A stretch of DNA of 64,000 nucleotides from Skeletonema tropicum (lineage: Eukaryota > Bacillariophyta > Thalassiosirophyceae > Thalassiosirales > Thalassiosiraceae), in the NCBI GenBank assembly GCA_037178625.1, contig CM074131.1, forward strand, positions 992,001 through 1,056,000, in the 5' to 3' direction. The position numbers and the translations under genes are program-made. Numbering within the stretch: position 1 is the first letter of the stretch; every line of letters begins with the position of its first letter. The notes under the pieces were generated by a model. It was not told the origin of the DNA and searched no databases. It worked only from the letters and a program-made list of their open reading frames with translations. Below, piece by piece: positions 10,584 to 22,404 of the stretch.

Positions 10584-11158
10584 AATACAGGGACCTGCCG
10601 CGAACTAGAGACCCCCCTGGTCGGCTTAGACCCCCCTCCAAATCACAGCCCCAAAATATTTAGACCCCCCTCCTCCGGTTTCGACTAGTAGGTAACTTAG
10701 TAAGGCGATCACTAGGGAGTCAAATAAACGTTAATTTATGTCTTTACATCTACTTCTTCTTGTGTGCAGAACAGATAGGAGCACGGTCCCTTCCCGCTGT
10801 CATCAGACGCCGAGAGGTAGCCTCCGGTGGTGCTTGACGTCGCCCCGTTTTCAACCAATTACGCAGCATGACTTCCTCTTGTGATGCTACGGTATTGATT
10901 ACTCCTACTGTTTAATAAAACCCATCGCATTCAAAACGCATTGGAGGAAGGCGGGCAATCCAACGGATGCTTTCGCAAATGTCAACAAGATCCGTCCAGC
11001 CACTGTATCAACACACAACATCATGATGTCATCGGCATCGTGGTGGTGGTGGGTGGTGGGTCTCTTGGGTGAAAACTCAAGTTAGACCCCCCTAGAGAAG
11101 ACTAGCCAAAATTTTTAGACCCCGGGGGGGGGTCTAGTTCGCGGCAGGTCCCTGTATT
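10584..11158. mobile_element. MITE with 26-bp perfect TIRs and GACCCCCC subterminal repeats
   Basis: The left end (10584-10609, AATACAGGGACCTGCCGCGA...) is the exact reverse complement of 11133-11158. Several copies of TTAGACCCCCCT lie just inside both ends in the same orientation relative to the nearer terminus, a subterminal array typical of transposase-binding sites. The 575-bp element has no coding frame. If the element proper starts at CAGGGACC, it is flanked by TA on both sides. Confidence 0.82.
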
Positions 11159-11932
11159 GTGCAATCCTTTGGAGGAGTCTGTTTTTTGTGTCATATGCTT
11201 ACTGAGCACCTGATTGTACGATCGACTTTGATGCTACAACACTGCATTGCAGCTCTGTATGTTGTTTAGATTGATATGAGGCTGAAATCGATGTTAGCGT
11301 AACGTAATAGGTAAATGACTTTGTACGCTTTGTTCTCCGTCACATACGAGACAAATTAGGGCGCCTATGACGTGAATTACATAAGACTACCCCCGCTGCA
11401 GTCAGCCTCAATTCATGGCTTAAGCTGTCTCTAGCATTGACCGAGATCGAGGCATACATACTAGTGCAGAAGGAGATCACATTTTCTTAAGAGCGCAACA
11501 ACACGACGCCTCCGTCGCTGCTTCCTCGATAATTCACATCATGTTCATCATTTCCTCTCGTTGGCAGTCTGCATTCAACAGTGGTAAGTGTAGAGATGAC
11601 CTTAATGTTCCTTTCTTCCCCGTCCATTAGCATCAATTGCATTCCTAGCATGATGTTCTTCTATCCCATCGACAGACCCACCGTCACAAGAGTTGATCAT
11701 CAGCATGCCCTTATGCATGGTGAAATGAAGTATCCTTTCGTGTGAGTAAGATAGACTAATGCGAAAGAAAGAGGGGCAATGCCGATGCCTTCTCAAATTT
11801 TGGCGAAAATTGAAAATAAACTTGACGCCAACACAACTCACCATGTCAACAAGCATCATTCATTGAAACACCCCTATGCCTACGTCTCTGCCTCCGATAG
11901 ACAAATTACTACTTAACCTAACAATAACAGCC
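11159..11932. other. intergenic, no gene seen
   Basis: No supportable gene. Short minus-strand frames at 11602-11859 have no recognisable features. The right end is the presumed promoter and 5' UTR of the secreted-protein gene at 11933. Confidence 0.45.
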
Positions 11933-13133
11933 ATGAAGATCGCACTTGCTACCGCCCTAATCGGCGTGACCACCGCCACCAACCCCTTCGCACCAAAGAT
12001 CACACCAAACAACGCCGAATCCAAGCGACTCGGCCGTCTCCTCTCCGCCGCCACACCCCTCCGTAAACTCGACGGCGCCGACAACAACTACGGCAACGTC
12101 GACATCTCTAAATACTCCCTCCGTTTCGAAAAGTGTTCCACCGTCAAACAATACAATGCCAACAACAACTATGAAGAAAGTGATACAGTCCTCCAAGCTA
12201 AGCGATTTGTCATCTTTCGCCTTTGTCCCAACCACGCTTGTGGATCCTGCAATGAGAATTACGGAGAGTACCTAATTGATATGGAGAACTATCTCGATGC
12301 CATGCTGCAGTATAAGTATGAGGAGCAGACGGAGTATTGTAATGCTTGTGAGACGTGTTATGAAAATCAGGGATATGCTGATGATGATGCCGATGCAGAA
12401 GATGATGGATGTGGTAAATTCGACGTCAACAGTTGCTACAAGGAGTGTCAAAATATTGCGAATATGGAGAGCAATGGATATGTCGATGCAGCGGACTACA
12501 TTGGATGTGTCAAGGTTTATGAAAACGACAATAAGGGATTAGCCTACTGGGCTGGAGCCACGTGCAATGCCAACGGGAGTCGGATCAAAATTGGCTTGTT
12601 CACTGATGAAAATTGCAATATTCAAGATAGCAGTGCCAATATTGAGCTATACATGAAGAATGAAAATGGGTACAATGTCAAGCTGTCCTACCATTTACTC
12701 AAACACACATTCGTGAATGGGTACAACAACTGCATCACGTCTTGTGCAGACTATGAGGATGGGAACGACTATGCACAAACTGCTGAGATTTGTGACACCC
12801 TCTATGGAAGCGCAGCCAAGTGTGAGTCCACACATGCATTTAATTACCGTAGCGAGAATAGTCAAAACTGGATGGAGGAAATGACCGCCTGTGACTTTAT
12901 CGAACAGTTGAATTATGGAACGTACGATGAATCTGGCGAGATTGTTGTTACAGGTGGACGTATGATCATTTCACGAGCAACCTCGTCTGGCGCTCAAAGG
13001 TTCTTTTTGACATTCTTTGTTTGGGGAACCTATTTTCATGTCTGCCTATGTTGCCCTTCTTTATCATAAGATTATGAAGGGTCAGAAGTCTCTCTTGAGC
13101 GCCCATGCTAAGGATGGTGCTGCCTTGGCCTAA
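11933..13133 (+). CDS. secretory-pathway single-TM protein, one frameshift near its C-terminus
   Basis: The chosen start is ATG 11933 (context AACAGCC-ATG-A), because it begins directly with a signal peptide (MKIALATALIGVTTAT); an in-frame ATG 57 bp upstream would bury it. The mature region is rich in Cys pairs (CNACETCYENQG, CYKECQNIA) and Asn. In the annotated frame the protein ends at 13069 in an unnatural Cys-rich tail. From 13034 another frame reads MSAYVALLYHKIMKGQKSLL to a stop at 13131-13133. Joining the two completes a hydrophobic helix (FFLTFFVWGTYF then MSAYVALLY) followed by a basic cytosolic tail, the normal end of type I proteins of this sort. The shift sits at a TTTT run near 13030, so either this copy or the assembly has one base too many. 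Function unknown. Confidence 0.72.
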
Positions 13134-13275
13134 ATTATAGGGGGAGAAAAAGAAGTCTTGAAGAAGAAAAGGATGGAAAAAAGTGATCGTTGTGCCAATC
13201 ATCTTCACACCACAACGAGAGAGTCTGTAGTCTACATGTTATTATTATAAAAGCTTTTAGGTATTAGATATCACC

Positions 13276-13364
13276 AAGATGAATAGAATCATATCAAAAG
13301 AGAAGATTCTGAATACTCTATCGAAGATGAATAGAATCATATCAAAGGAGAAGATTCTGAATAC
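13276..13364 (+). repeat. 41-bp direct repeat, two copies
   Basis: The copies at 13276-13316 and 13324-13364 (AAGATGAATAGAATCATATC...) differ by one base. They lie just downstream of the preceding gene, in non-coding DNA. Confidence 0.8.
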
Positions 13365-13631
13365 ATACTCTGTGTAGGTCAAGAAAGTTGGGGCCTAGTT
13401 CAAAGAAGATTGCTAGTGACGTTAAACTTTTCTCAACTCTTGGTCCGAGCAGCTTGCTTGCTGCCGCCTCGATTCTCTTTGTTATTCGTCGAACAAATGT
13501 ATTGGTTGACATGGAGTACTTTTTAGAACAAAAATCGAATTCTATTCTTATGGATGCTTTTTTCTACGAAACAACAGCCACTTCTCTCTGCCAATCAACT
13601 CCATGATATGCTTAAATGCATCATTACTCAG

Positions 13632-15535
13632 TCATTTCCAGTTCTCACCCCGTACAAACAACTTCTTCGCATGGTGAACTGGAAAGTAGACCCAATACTT
13701 GTTCTTGTTCGTCTGCACAATACCTGTAACAATTCCTGCTGAAGTGAGGGAGACGACGTAAACACTTTATGCCAGATGAATAAGTTAGTGCCTGAAAAGA
13801 TCCGCAAACTCTAAGCTAAACCTATACAAGAGGAATACTCACAATACTGAAAGGCTTCCTTTCATACTGAAACCAAAGATTGGTTTATTCTCGCTCAAAG
13901 TAACCCCTATGATATCTCCAGCACGAACTTTGGGAGAAGGAGCATCGGTGTAAGGAGGAATCAAATTCTGATGAAAGGGATACATGTCATCATTCTTGTC
14001 GACTCCATGCTTCTTTTGGTGACTGCGATAGTCAACCAAGTACTTGCCAATATCCTTCGCTTTCATTTTGTGCTTGACAAAGCTGCCATCCGAGTCAGCA
14101 CAGTGATTCATTTCGCTCCTGTAAAAAGTGAAGAAGAAGTTAGTTCATTGTTTGCAGTGGCATCTTTTCTCTCATCCTCGTCCATAAGCTGAATAAGTCG
14201 GTACTGAATACTCACATCCACTCCCAATAATTCATCTCATGACCAGGTAGAAATGTTTCGAGATCCTTCCCACTGGTGATCTTGTCATCGGTACCACCTC
14301 TCAAGAAGTCAACCGGAGAATCAAGCTTCCAAAATTTGGTCCCATCAGCACTATGAACCTGAAGAGTGCCCAAGAAAGTTAGCCGTGATTGTCCTTGTGG
14401 GCGCCACAGAGCCATCACCGACATGTCTGAACATTGGCATGAAGCATTGTGACAACACTGCCGTGCCTCTGCTGGCAATGGAATGCAAACCGGATCACTT
14501 CCTAAGTCACCCAAGTACTCTCGATCCAATGCAGGCACCTCAATGTGTTCTTCTTCACCAAAATCAAGCCTACCGACCAATTCATCAATGCCCCAATTAC
14601 TTCCGCGTTTCACGACCCTCCTTGCGTGATGAATAGGGAAGTGAACCCAACGCCGTTCGGAACTTGATGCTTGGAAGAAACCTGTGACTATCCCAGAAGA
14701 GGTGAGAGAAATGACGTAGACTCTACCAGCATGTCATTTTCGTATGAGTTCATCTGTCATAAAGAGTGCAAAACAAACTCATCGCCAATTAGATAAAAAG
14801 AATATAAATACTTACTCCATAGAAGCATCATTTTTAATCACGATATCCTCATCATACACCAATTCTTTGCACAAGATCACCTCAACAATATCTCCCGCCC
14901 TGACTTTTGGTGGAGGATTTTTAGAGTATGGCTGGGCTACCAATCCCTCTTCGTAAAAGGGATAAACCATTTCATCTTGCTGGGTGCAATGAAGGAATTC
15001 ATCTCGACTTGTAATCCCATGCTGGGCCAAAAGTTTGTAGACAAAGCGGAAGTCGACAAGATACTGTCCAATTGGACGAGCATTCACAAACTCAAGAAAG
15101 CTGCCACGTCCCCTTTCCTTGTTCAAATGAGCCACTTCCGACCTGTCATATTATCACGTTGTGTGATTCGGATGGAAATATTAGCAATGCGTTTACAAGA
15201 CGACAGAGAGATAAAATATCAAAACATGACGGGTATCCGAAAGATACTCACGAATACTCCCAAAATGTCATCAAATGACCCGCATGAGGGTAAGGCGTCC
15301 CGTCCAACAAATGTTGCGTATTATCAAGCTTCTTATATTGACCCGTCGGCAACAGAACAAAGCCGGTGAAAACTTTTTGGCCGTCCATCCACACGGGGAA
15401 CTCTCCCTCACCGCTCTCAGTGCAGTTGGGCTGGCCGCATCTGCATTTTAGGCCCACCATATCTTCATCTGTGAAAGGGAGCGTCCCCAGTTCACCGAAA
15501 AATTTCTTGCAGAAGGTTGGTGTTACGAGATCCAT
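13632..15535 (-). CDS. two-unit repeat protein, five exons, unknown function
   Basis: Exons 15535-15252, 15142-14816, 14722-14216, 14118-13843 and 13764-13632 give 1,527 nt, exactly 509 codons with the stop. All introns (78-109 nt) have GTGAGT or GTAAGT donors and AG acceptors. The protein consists of two homologous units of roughly 200-240 residues. Each has a Cys-rich motif (KCRCGQPNC in unit 1, CCHNASCQC in unit 2), a FWEYS/YWEWM motif at an exon end, a (Q/K)YLVD(F/Y)R motif, KVRAGDI, and a closing strand-rich stretch VYV(I/V)SLTS(S/A)GIVTG followed by H(F/V)P(I/V)HHA. Intron positions are repeated in both units, which points to an internal duplication after the introns were gained. I do not recognise the family. 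The start at 15535 leaves unit 1 slightly shorter than unit 2, so an upstream exon is possible. Confidence 0.78.
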
Positions 15536-15887
15536 GTTAGTATCGTCAGATTCTGTTTGTGCCCTGAGTATCGTAATCGTCGGGATTATTGTGGTGCAAG
15601 CCGAATAAAGTGAGGAGATTCTTGATTCTTCTCACCTTTTGGATCTTCTTCCATCACCTTCTCTTCTTAGTCATACATAGGTGAGTACCATACGGTACGC
15701 GCGCGTACATAGATATGTAGACTCTCTCTGAGACTCTACCGTACGTTTGCTTTCAAATCCTACATAAAAGTTTGAAAACCACTTTTTGTAAATAGCTTCC
15801 AGAAGGAATTTTTCGAAAATTCTTTTCGACATTACCTCTTTCGGAACTAGTAGAATGCACTGTCGAAGCCCAAAATTAATGATTTTG

Positions 15888-16618
15888 CTAGCGTAATGGA
15901 ATTTCACCATTTTTGGAGGGGGTTGAAAATTGCAGGTTGAAATTTCAGAAATTTCAGAAATTTCAAGGGATTAAATTTCACTCTAGCTTATCCTGAGATA
16001 GTCGTAATACTTTGCACTCTGCAGTCAACACATCACTCTAAGAGAGACTGTCAGCAAGCTTCTTTCCAAGCATCTTCTTCGCATCCATGATATGACGGAG
16101 GTTTTCCTTCCCTCGAAGAAGTGCAACACCAGTTGGATCCTTCATCCTCAACATTATTGAATTGTTGTTGTTATTGCCAGGCAAACTATGACAGCGTGGT
16201 AGACGGCAGAGTGAACAAAAAGTTGATTTGTGCACATACCCGCACCCAAAATAAGAGCCATCCGCGCCCAAAATCATCTGGTACATGCCAATGCAGGAAC
16301 ACGCATGTAAGCTGAATTACTACGAAGGAATAAGTAATACTGCATTGTTAGTCGCCAGCATTTTGGTGAAGAGTTACTCTCCGCTGAGTTGACAAACTCA
16401 TCATCTGGATGGTGCGTGGTGTTCTTTGGGGTTTGGTGGTTGGTGGAATGAAGGGTCTTAGGTTATTTTTGTGCTACGTGTTGGTTCAGTACCATCCGTT
16501 CGCGCCAGAATTTTTGTGAAATTTCATTGTTGGCCAAAATTGGTGCAACTTTCACCCTGTAAATTTCACGAAAGTTGCAGTAGTGAAATTTCACCCTTTT
16601 GAAATTCCATTACGCTAG
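15888..16618. mobile_element. MITE with 19-bp TIRs and 6-bp target duplication
   Basis: The left end 15888-15906 (CTAGCGTAATGGAATTTCA) is the exact inverted copy of 16600-16618. Immediately outside, ATTTTG occurs in direct orientation at 15882-15887 and 16619-16624, a good target-site duplication. The interior (731 bp total) is non-coding, with GAAATTTCA runs near both ends. Confidence 0.82.
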
Positions 16619-17932
16619 ATTTTGCACTCCTCTACTTCAAAAGTGGTTTTCAAAGCCTATTTTACCATAATCGAGAAAGATCATTTTATTTTGTCTGTGT
16701 GACAGTAACTGGCACTCAAATACTAATTCCTACTCATTCAAGGTAAAACTAAGTCTTTTGCCCTGACTCACCTCCGATTATGGCATCTAAAACACACAAC
16801 CATGGTGAAAATGGGCTCCCTACGACTAGCCATAACTCAGTAACTGCTAAGATGTTGACCCTATTTCAAAGCGTCAATGTTATTCATATTGTCCGTAGAA
16901 GCTCATTTATACCTCACTTGTCCACTAACTCCCGTTATTGAAGTCAAAGGTAAGATTTGAGAGCAAAAGTACAGTAAGTAGACACCTAAGTATGTAGAGG
17001 TATATTGTCAGTAGAGAAAGGATAACTTAAACCTGGAGGGACTCGGGCGGTCCCTAAGACGCCTGCTGGGTACAAATTGGTCGACGGATTTGGAAAGCGA
17101 ACGCTTTGGTGCAGGCAAGACCGAATTGTTGGAGGAAGTAGATCTTGGGGGTGGGTGCTGTGTAGGAGTGGCCGTAGAATTTCTGGTGGGCTGGTTTGGA
17201 TGAGGACCACGAGGAGTTTGCAAGAGGGAGGATGTCCTGTGGGGCCGAACCTTGGAGGGAGTCGAGGTACATCTTCGCTACGATAAGTACAATTAGGCCT
17301 GGACTGCGGGTACCTACTTATATGTTGTACCCACCAACAAGAAGTATGGTAGCAATGTCCTGGAATCACATACCCCGATCCTACTCCCATGACAATCTAG
17401 ATTAGGAGATATTAACATAACACATAGGTAAACGTCTACTGCGCCAATGTTGCTCTGCAGCTGTTGCTGATCATTTTTCCCAAAGATGGAAATCGGATTG
17501 AAGCCATGCTCGTTATTAGTTGTTTGCTGTTGCATTATTCCAAGTCACCCAGAGTGAGCCCATAAGATGTATCGGATGAAGATCTTTACCTATTTCGCTG
17601 CTTGTTGCAAGTAAATCTGCTCATCTGATTAACTTTGTATTTATTTATGCAAGTAAATCTGCTCATCCAGTCAAAGTTGGAGAGCAGTAGCATTCGATTC
17701 AGCAGTATGTAATAGAGGACCAGCACATGCATACTTCGTTTCACATTTACAACGTGTCCTTGCCCATAATGATTCGTTTGCACGCGATAGATTTCTCCAG
17801 AGAGATAGCAACTTATCATCAGTTTTGCCATTTTGCCATCATGCTATGTATGTACTTGATAGCAAGGCAACAGGAAACTCCGCCTCATCACGTGACTTGT
17901 TCCACGCTGTCACGTACTAGGTCTCGCACGCC
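16619..17932. other. intergenic, no gene seen
   Basis: Short frames on both strands around 17000-17400 overlap one another and show no domain. A short direct repeat (GCAAGTAAATCTGCTCATC) occurs twice at about 17607-17670. Between its copies lies ATCTGATTAACTTTGTATTT, which also occurs at about 61997, suggesting a shared repeat fragment. Confidence 0.4.
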
Positions 17933-18008
17933 GCACCAACCCGACATCTGCGTGTACATTGGCAAGAGGGTTGGCGTTCACGCCCAATCACGCCCGTTCG
18001 CGCCCGTT

Positions 18009-18138
18009 CACGCCCCAATCTGATGGCGTGACGCCTGGCGTGAATGGCGTCTTGGCGTGACGCCGGCGTGAATGACGTAAATTGGCGTGAAGACTGACGC
18101 CATTCACGCCAGGCGTCACGCCATCAGATTGGGGCGTG
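18009..18138. repeat. 43-bp perfect inverted repeat (hairpin)
   Basis: The arms 18009-18051 and 18096-18138 are perfectly complementary (CACGCCCCAATCTGATGGCG... and its inverse) around a 44-nt loop. They are built from alternating GGCGTGA and TCACGCC units at the left end of the transposon. Confidence 0.88.
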
Positions 18139-18330
18139 GTTGGCGTCACGTTGGGTGTAACATTGGGAGCGGGGCGGTGGAGGAGTAAACTGACAACATC
18201 ATAGTCGAGTATTGAGGTGTTCACTTGTCGAATAAATAAACTTTTTCTCTTTGTATGATCTACAATCCTGCTATCACGCTACTGCTACTGACATCATGTA
18301 TCCGCTTGGAAGCCTCATTGTGTCTGGATC

Positions 18331-18726
18331 AGGGGGCCGTTTCCTGCTGGAAAATACAATGACATGTCCGTATTCTTGGGGATTGAGAAGAAGAAACAGC
18401 CGAAAGCTGAGTGGAATCGCAATGCTCTCTACTGGAAGCTCCAGAAGGGAAAGAAAGTTGTAGCTGATTCCATCTATTCAGGTTGTCCTGAAAAGGTAAT
18501 GGTCAAGAGGGAAGGGCACCCTGAGTGGGTTACCGAGTATTTAGATCAGATTCAAAATAGGCAAGAGACATACCATGAACGTCTCTCCAACTTTAGTATC
18601 TTGTCATCGAAATTCCGCCATGGAAAATCATCAGAACAGAGAATGCAGCTGCACAGGATGGCAGTGGATTGCGTTGCATTCTTTGTTCACCATGACCTGA
18701 GGCACCACCCTCTTATGGATGTATGA
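18331..18726 (+). pseudogene. C-terminal fragment of a DDE_4-type transposase
   Basis: From about 18331 the frame reads GPFPAGKYNDMSVFLG, the PG-x-ND motif that follows the second catalytic Asp region in IS5/PIF-Harbinger-type (DDE_Tnp_4) transposases. It continues to VVADSIYSGCPEKV, where these enzymes have the D-S/T-x-Y block before the final catalytic Glu. The following QNRQETYHERLSNFSILSSK and FRHGK match the R-x-E-x2-x-x-R-x-K region that carries the last acidic residue. It ends naturally at MDV-stop. The N-terminal two thirds are absent or scrambled upstream of 18331, so the copy cannot be functional. It lies between the two GGCGTGA arrays. Confidence 0.7.
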
Positions 18727-18802
18727 ATATAATAAATAATAATATTGCCACTATCTAAACTCTGCTCCTTCGAGCACGAGCGCCTGTTCCCGCTCAATAT
18801 TA

Positions 18803-19016
18803 TGATGGCGTGACGCCCGGCGTGAATGGCGTACATTGGCGTGACGCCCGGCGTGAATGGCGTGCATTGGCGTGACGCCGGCGTGAATGGCGTAAATTTG
18901 CGTGACAGCCGGGCGTGAATGGCGTATTGGCGTCACGCCTGGCGTGAATGGCGTGCATTGGCGTCACGCCGCTGCTGACGTGGTTTGGCGTGACACAACG
19001 TGAATAGGCGTGAACC
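18803..19016. repeat. right-hand GGCGTGA/GGCGTGAATGGCGT array
   Basis: About six copies of a unit of roughly 31 bp built around GGCGTGACGCC(C)GGCGTGAATGGCGT. It mirrors the left array of the same element. Confidence 0.8.
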
Positions 19017-19061
19017 AAAAACCCTGAGCTTGTGTCACTAATTGGATTGTCGGGTTGGTGC

Positions 19062-21640
19062 CAGTCGTCACGTCACGTCACGTCCGTCACGCAAAAATCA
19101 AAAATTTGAAAGAACTTGGCTCACATGGCGGAAAGAGCTCTTTCTATTAGAGACACTCGACGCCTACGCTAACCACTGAAAACACACACTTGTACTGTCA
19201 TCATGGCGGGCATCGAGTTTGCTGATCTGCAACTAATGGAGTGATGGAGAAGACTCCGATGGCACGGCTGTGGTGGATCTGAAGCTATACTGCGTCTGTT
19301 TCGCCGTCGGCTAATCAAAGAAGAATATGATTTCAAATTTATTACAGTCATCTGCTATCTGCTTCTTCCGCACCACACCTTTCCTCGAGAGAATATTGAT
19401 TAGTCTATCATCAGCTGTAATCAGTTGGAAACAATTCATTACCTCGGCATTTACTGTCCATCACCGAATAATTTCCACTACAATCTTGGTTCGATATCTT
19501 ATCCTGTTTCGTCTGTGGCAAAACTACATGCTTACAAGAATTGATGTCATCTCCGTACGTCACGTGTAACAACAAAATATTTGGCAGATAATGATGCAAT
19601 ACCGCCCAGTCTGCCGAGATATAGTTCGTGATATTGGTCTCTAGTCATGAGGATACAATGGGTAGTGATACAAGTGAAGAAAATAGTATCGAGAAAAAGG
19701 CTATGAGTTTTATTGGAGTTCACTCTCTTCGGTATACCAACCCCTCTATAAGGATAGCATTGCGATTCGACGGTGCAGTTGCAGGAAAGGTTAAAGTATT
19801 TCCAACTGGATGTGCTGTCAGTCGCCAGATACCCGCTATGGTAGCCGCAAGGAGGGTAGAAGTGTCGCTTGAAAAGTGCTCACGGACAATCCCAAGCACC
19901 ACTCCGCAAAATGTATACCACAGCCTTCGCGGATATCAACTCAACAACAATAAGTTCTCAGTTCTATTAAAGCCGAGTTTCGTCTCTAGAGTCAGTACTC
20001 TCTTGCTCAGCTTAGCAGTACACGAAACACATCGCCTTGGCCGTCGTCGAGATGGCTACTCCATATTGACACCAGCCTCCAATTCAAACAATGTCTCAAT
20101 GCGTTACCAGTATCATGCAATAATCTACGCGGTGACCATTGCATGCGCACCCAATTTTTGACGAAGAGACAGACAGGGAAGAAAAGCTAGTAAGAGAGTC
20201 GCCTGCTTGCATATACTATACAAACTCAGCGCTTATGGGACGAATGATAGAAGATAGCATACCTAATGGATACCGAGATATAATGTTAATCATGATTGGT
20301 GAGATGAAATGCTTCGTCCGGATGAGACGAGACCAACTTGACAATTGCATGAAAAGAGGTGAAAGACTGCCTCTCTTCTAGCCCTTCGTCGCCGCTTGGA
20401 TTGCTACTTTGCCGAGGCTACTCTGGTAAGCCCACCCCACTCCACTACGACCAAGAAATGATGATTTTGAATGCGAAATGAGTCGATTAAGATGGTTGAA
20501 TTGACTCGATGGTGGACGGATGGGTGGACGGATGGGTGGTAGATCGAGGATGGATGAAGTAGAAGGCTTGTGCTATTTCCAAATGCTGAAATACCGATAC
20601 TTATGAAGAAGTAGTTTGAGATGTTTTGACACGGCAAGGAAGAAGGTCGGTGACATCAGACGTCAGAGGTGAACTCTAACGTAGCCCCAAGGAGGCGATT
20701 GAAGAGATTTGGTTGTCTGTTGTTGGTTTCCACTTCCCCTCGAGAGAGAAAAGTGTACTCATCCTCCAACGCCACGTAAAGGCCAACAGATATGATGGAG
20801 GTGGGCCATTGATCCCCGAAGGGAAAAGGTTAGACTTAAAGTTTAGCGGTACCCCCAAGGTACCTGCCTGGGAACTGTGCCCGGTCTTTGCCCGTGGCTC
20901 TGAACCGATGCCCTTTGCCTCCAGACGCCATCGTCTCTAGGAGCACCAGCCCGACGCTGGATTGAGAGTGAGGCGAAAGAACGTGCCGATCAGCCTGGTT
21001 ACTGATATGAGGCGAAAGAACATGCCGATCAGCCTGGTTACTGATGTCATCATTCCTCCAGATAATCCAACCCGCAGCCCGAACCCACTCGTACTAAGTG
21101 GATGTTGAGATAGAAAGGGTTTGAAGGAGAGAATTGGTGTTAGTGAAACAAGCATCGCTAAGTGGACCGAAGAATGAAGCACCATCATGCATACAAGGAA
21201 ACGTACCTCCCCCAATTCAACCGCCGACACATCGCTGCTAAGAACAAGTAATTAGAGAGAAAATGGAAGAAGCAATGTTAGAGTGTGAGAACCCCCGACA
21301 GAGTTGATCAGGCACCACCGGAGGAGACGAACGAAAACAAAAATGATAGCACACAACTGCATCCCGCCCACTCTCACCGACTTAAACCCATCCGAAACCC
21401 AGAACCCGATCACCCTATCTCACCGCAAGCTCACAACGTACGACCCGCCCTTCAGATCTAAAGAATATATAGAGATAGAAAACAAAAATAAAGAAAGAGT
21501 TAATGAACAATCATAGTAGAAAGCAAATAAAACTAGCGAACTCACCAAGGAACCTCAGCCCAAACCTGCAGGCCACCCAAAAATACCAATCACCCCAGCC
21601 TACAACACGATATATGCACCCCACCTGACCCTACCCGCCT
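19062..21640. other. long intergenic or repeat-rich stretch without a supportable gene
   Basis: An open frame at 19658-20161 (plus, about 168 codons from an internal ATG) has no domain I recognise, and its neighbouring frames are similarly ragged. I do not call it a gene. Other contents: short GGTGGACGGATG repeats near 20510-20540, the 39-bp tandem repeat at 20969, and from about 21090 onward faint older copies of the 288-bp unit that is well preserved at 21641-22224. Confidence 0.35.
20969..21046 (+). repeat. 39-bp tandem repeat, two copies
   Basis: TGAGGCGAAAGAACGTGCCG... at 20969-21007 is repeated at 21008-21046 with only one or two differences. Confidence 0.82.
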
Positions 21641-22224
21641 GGATGAGATAGACACAAAGACGAGGAAAGTTAAGAGTTGTTGTTAGCGAAGAAGCAAAGT
21701 AGAAAAGCAAGCGCAAATCGAACTGGAAACTCTAAACGTACCTTCCCCACTCGAACTCAAATGAAAGGTAATGAAGGAATCAAACAGGACAATCAAACAA
21801 GGGACAATCAAACAAGGGACAATCAAACAAAGGACAATGGCGGCCCTCGGGGAATACAACCACGAACGAGCAATACGCCTCAAAGAAACAATCAAACGAT
21901 ATGAATGGTATACGGTCCCGAACCACCTGGATGAGATAGAAACAAAGAAGAGGAAAGTTGAGAGTTGTTGTTAGTGAAGAAGCAAAGTAGCAAATCAAGC
22001 GCACATAGAATTGGAAACTCGAGACGTACCTTCCCTGCCCCGAAACCAGCCCACTCGAACTCAATGAAGGATAATGAAGGAATCAAACAAAGGACAATCA
22101 AACAAAGGACAAACAAACAAAGGACAATCAAACAGACAATGGCGGCCCTCGGGGAATACAGCCACGAACGAGCAATACGCCTCAAAGCAACAATCAAACA
22201 GAAATACGGATATACGGTCCCGAA
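21641..22224 (+). repeat. 288-bp direct tandem duplication with an internal minisatellite
   Basis: Copy 1 starts at 21641 (GGATGAGATAGACACAAAG) and copy 2 at 21929 (GGATGAGATAGAAACAAAG). They stay alignable to the CGGTCCCGAA motif near 21917 and 22222. Both contain a run of GGACAATCAAACAA units, different in number and phase, and the shared block GGCGGCCCTCGGGGAATACA. No frame is conserved across both copies in a way that suggests selection. Confidence 0.8.
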
Positions 22225-22404
22225 AAAGAACACCACAACCAAAAGAAGCTCAATCCCTCTTCAACTCAGCAAGGCACGCCTACTCAATCTTCAGCGCTGC
22301 AAAATACAGTGATGGCCCTGACGAATCAGCGACCACGTACCATAGCCAACAATCCGAAATATCAAACTTCTTCTCCACCTCTCCACCCCCACAGAGAATA
22401 CTCG

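Larger units (their letters stand above)
17933..19061. mobile_element. GGCGTGA-rich transposon with dead DDE transposase
   Basis: GCACCAACCCGACA at 17933-17946 recurs inverted at 19048-19061. Just inside each end is a dense array of GGCGTGA/ACGCC motifs, about 17970-18160 on the left and about 18803-19016 on the right. Between them lies the C-terminal part of a DDE-type transposase (18331-18726). Terminal inverted motifs, subterminal arrays and a transposase remnant together define a class II element of about 1.13 kb. The exact termini are uncertain, because degenerate CGTCAC repeats extend a little farther on both sides. Confidence 0.72.

Noticed and set aside
16986..17535. Overlapping frames of 70-130 codons on both strands
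   Set aside because: They overlap each other, show no domain, and no frame is favoured. A decayed retroelement gag is possible but unsupported.
19658..20161. Open plus-strand frame with LRFDGAVAG, vaguely like RNase H
   Set aside because: No conserved catalytic spacing, and neighbouring frames are equally ragged, so no gene was called.
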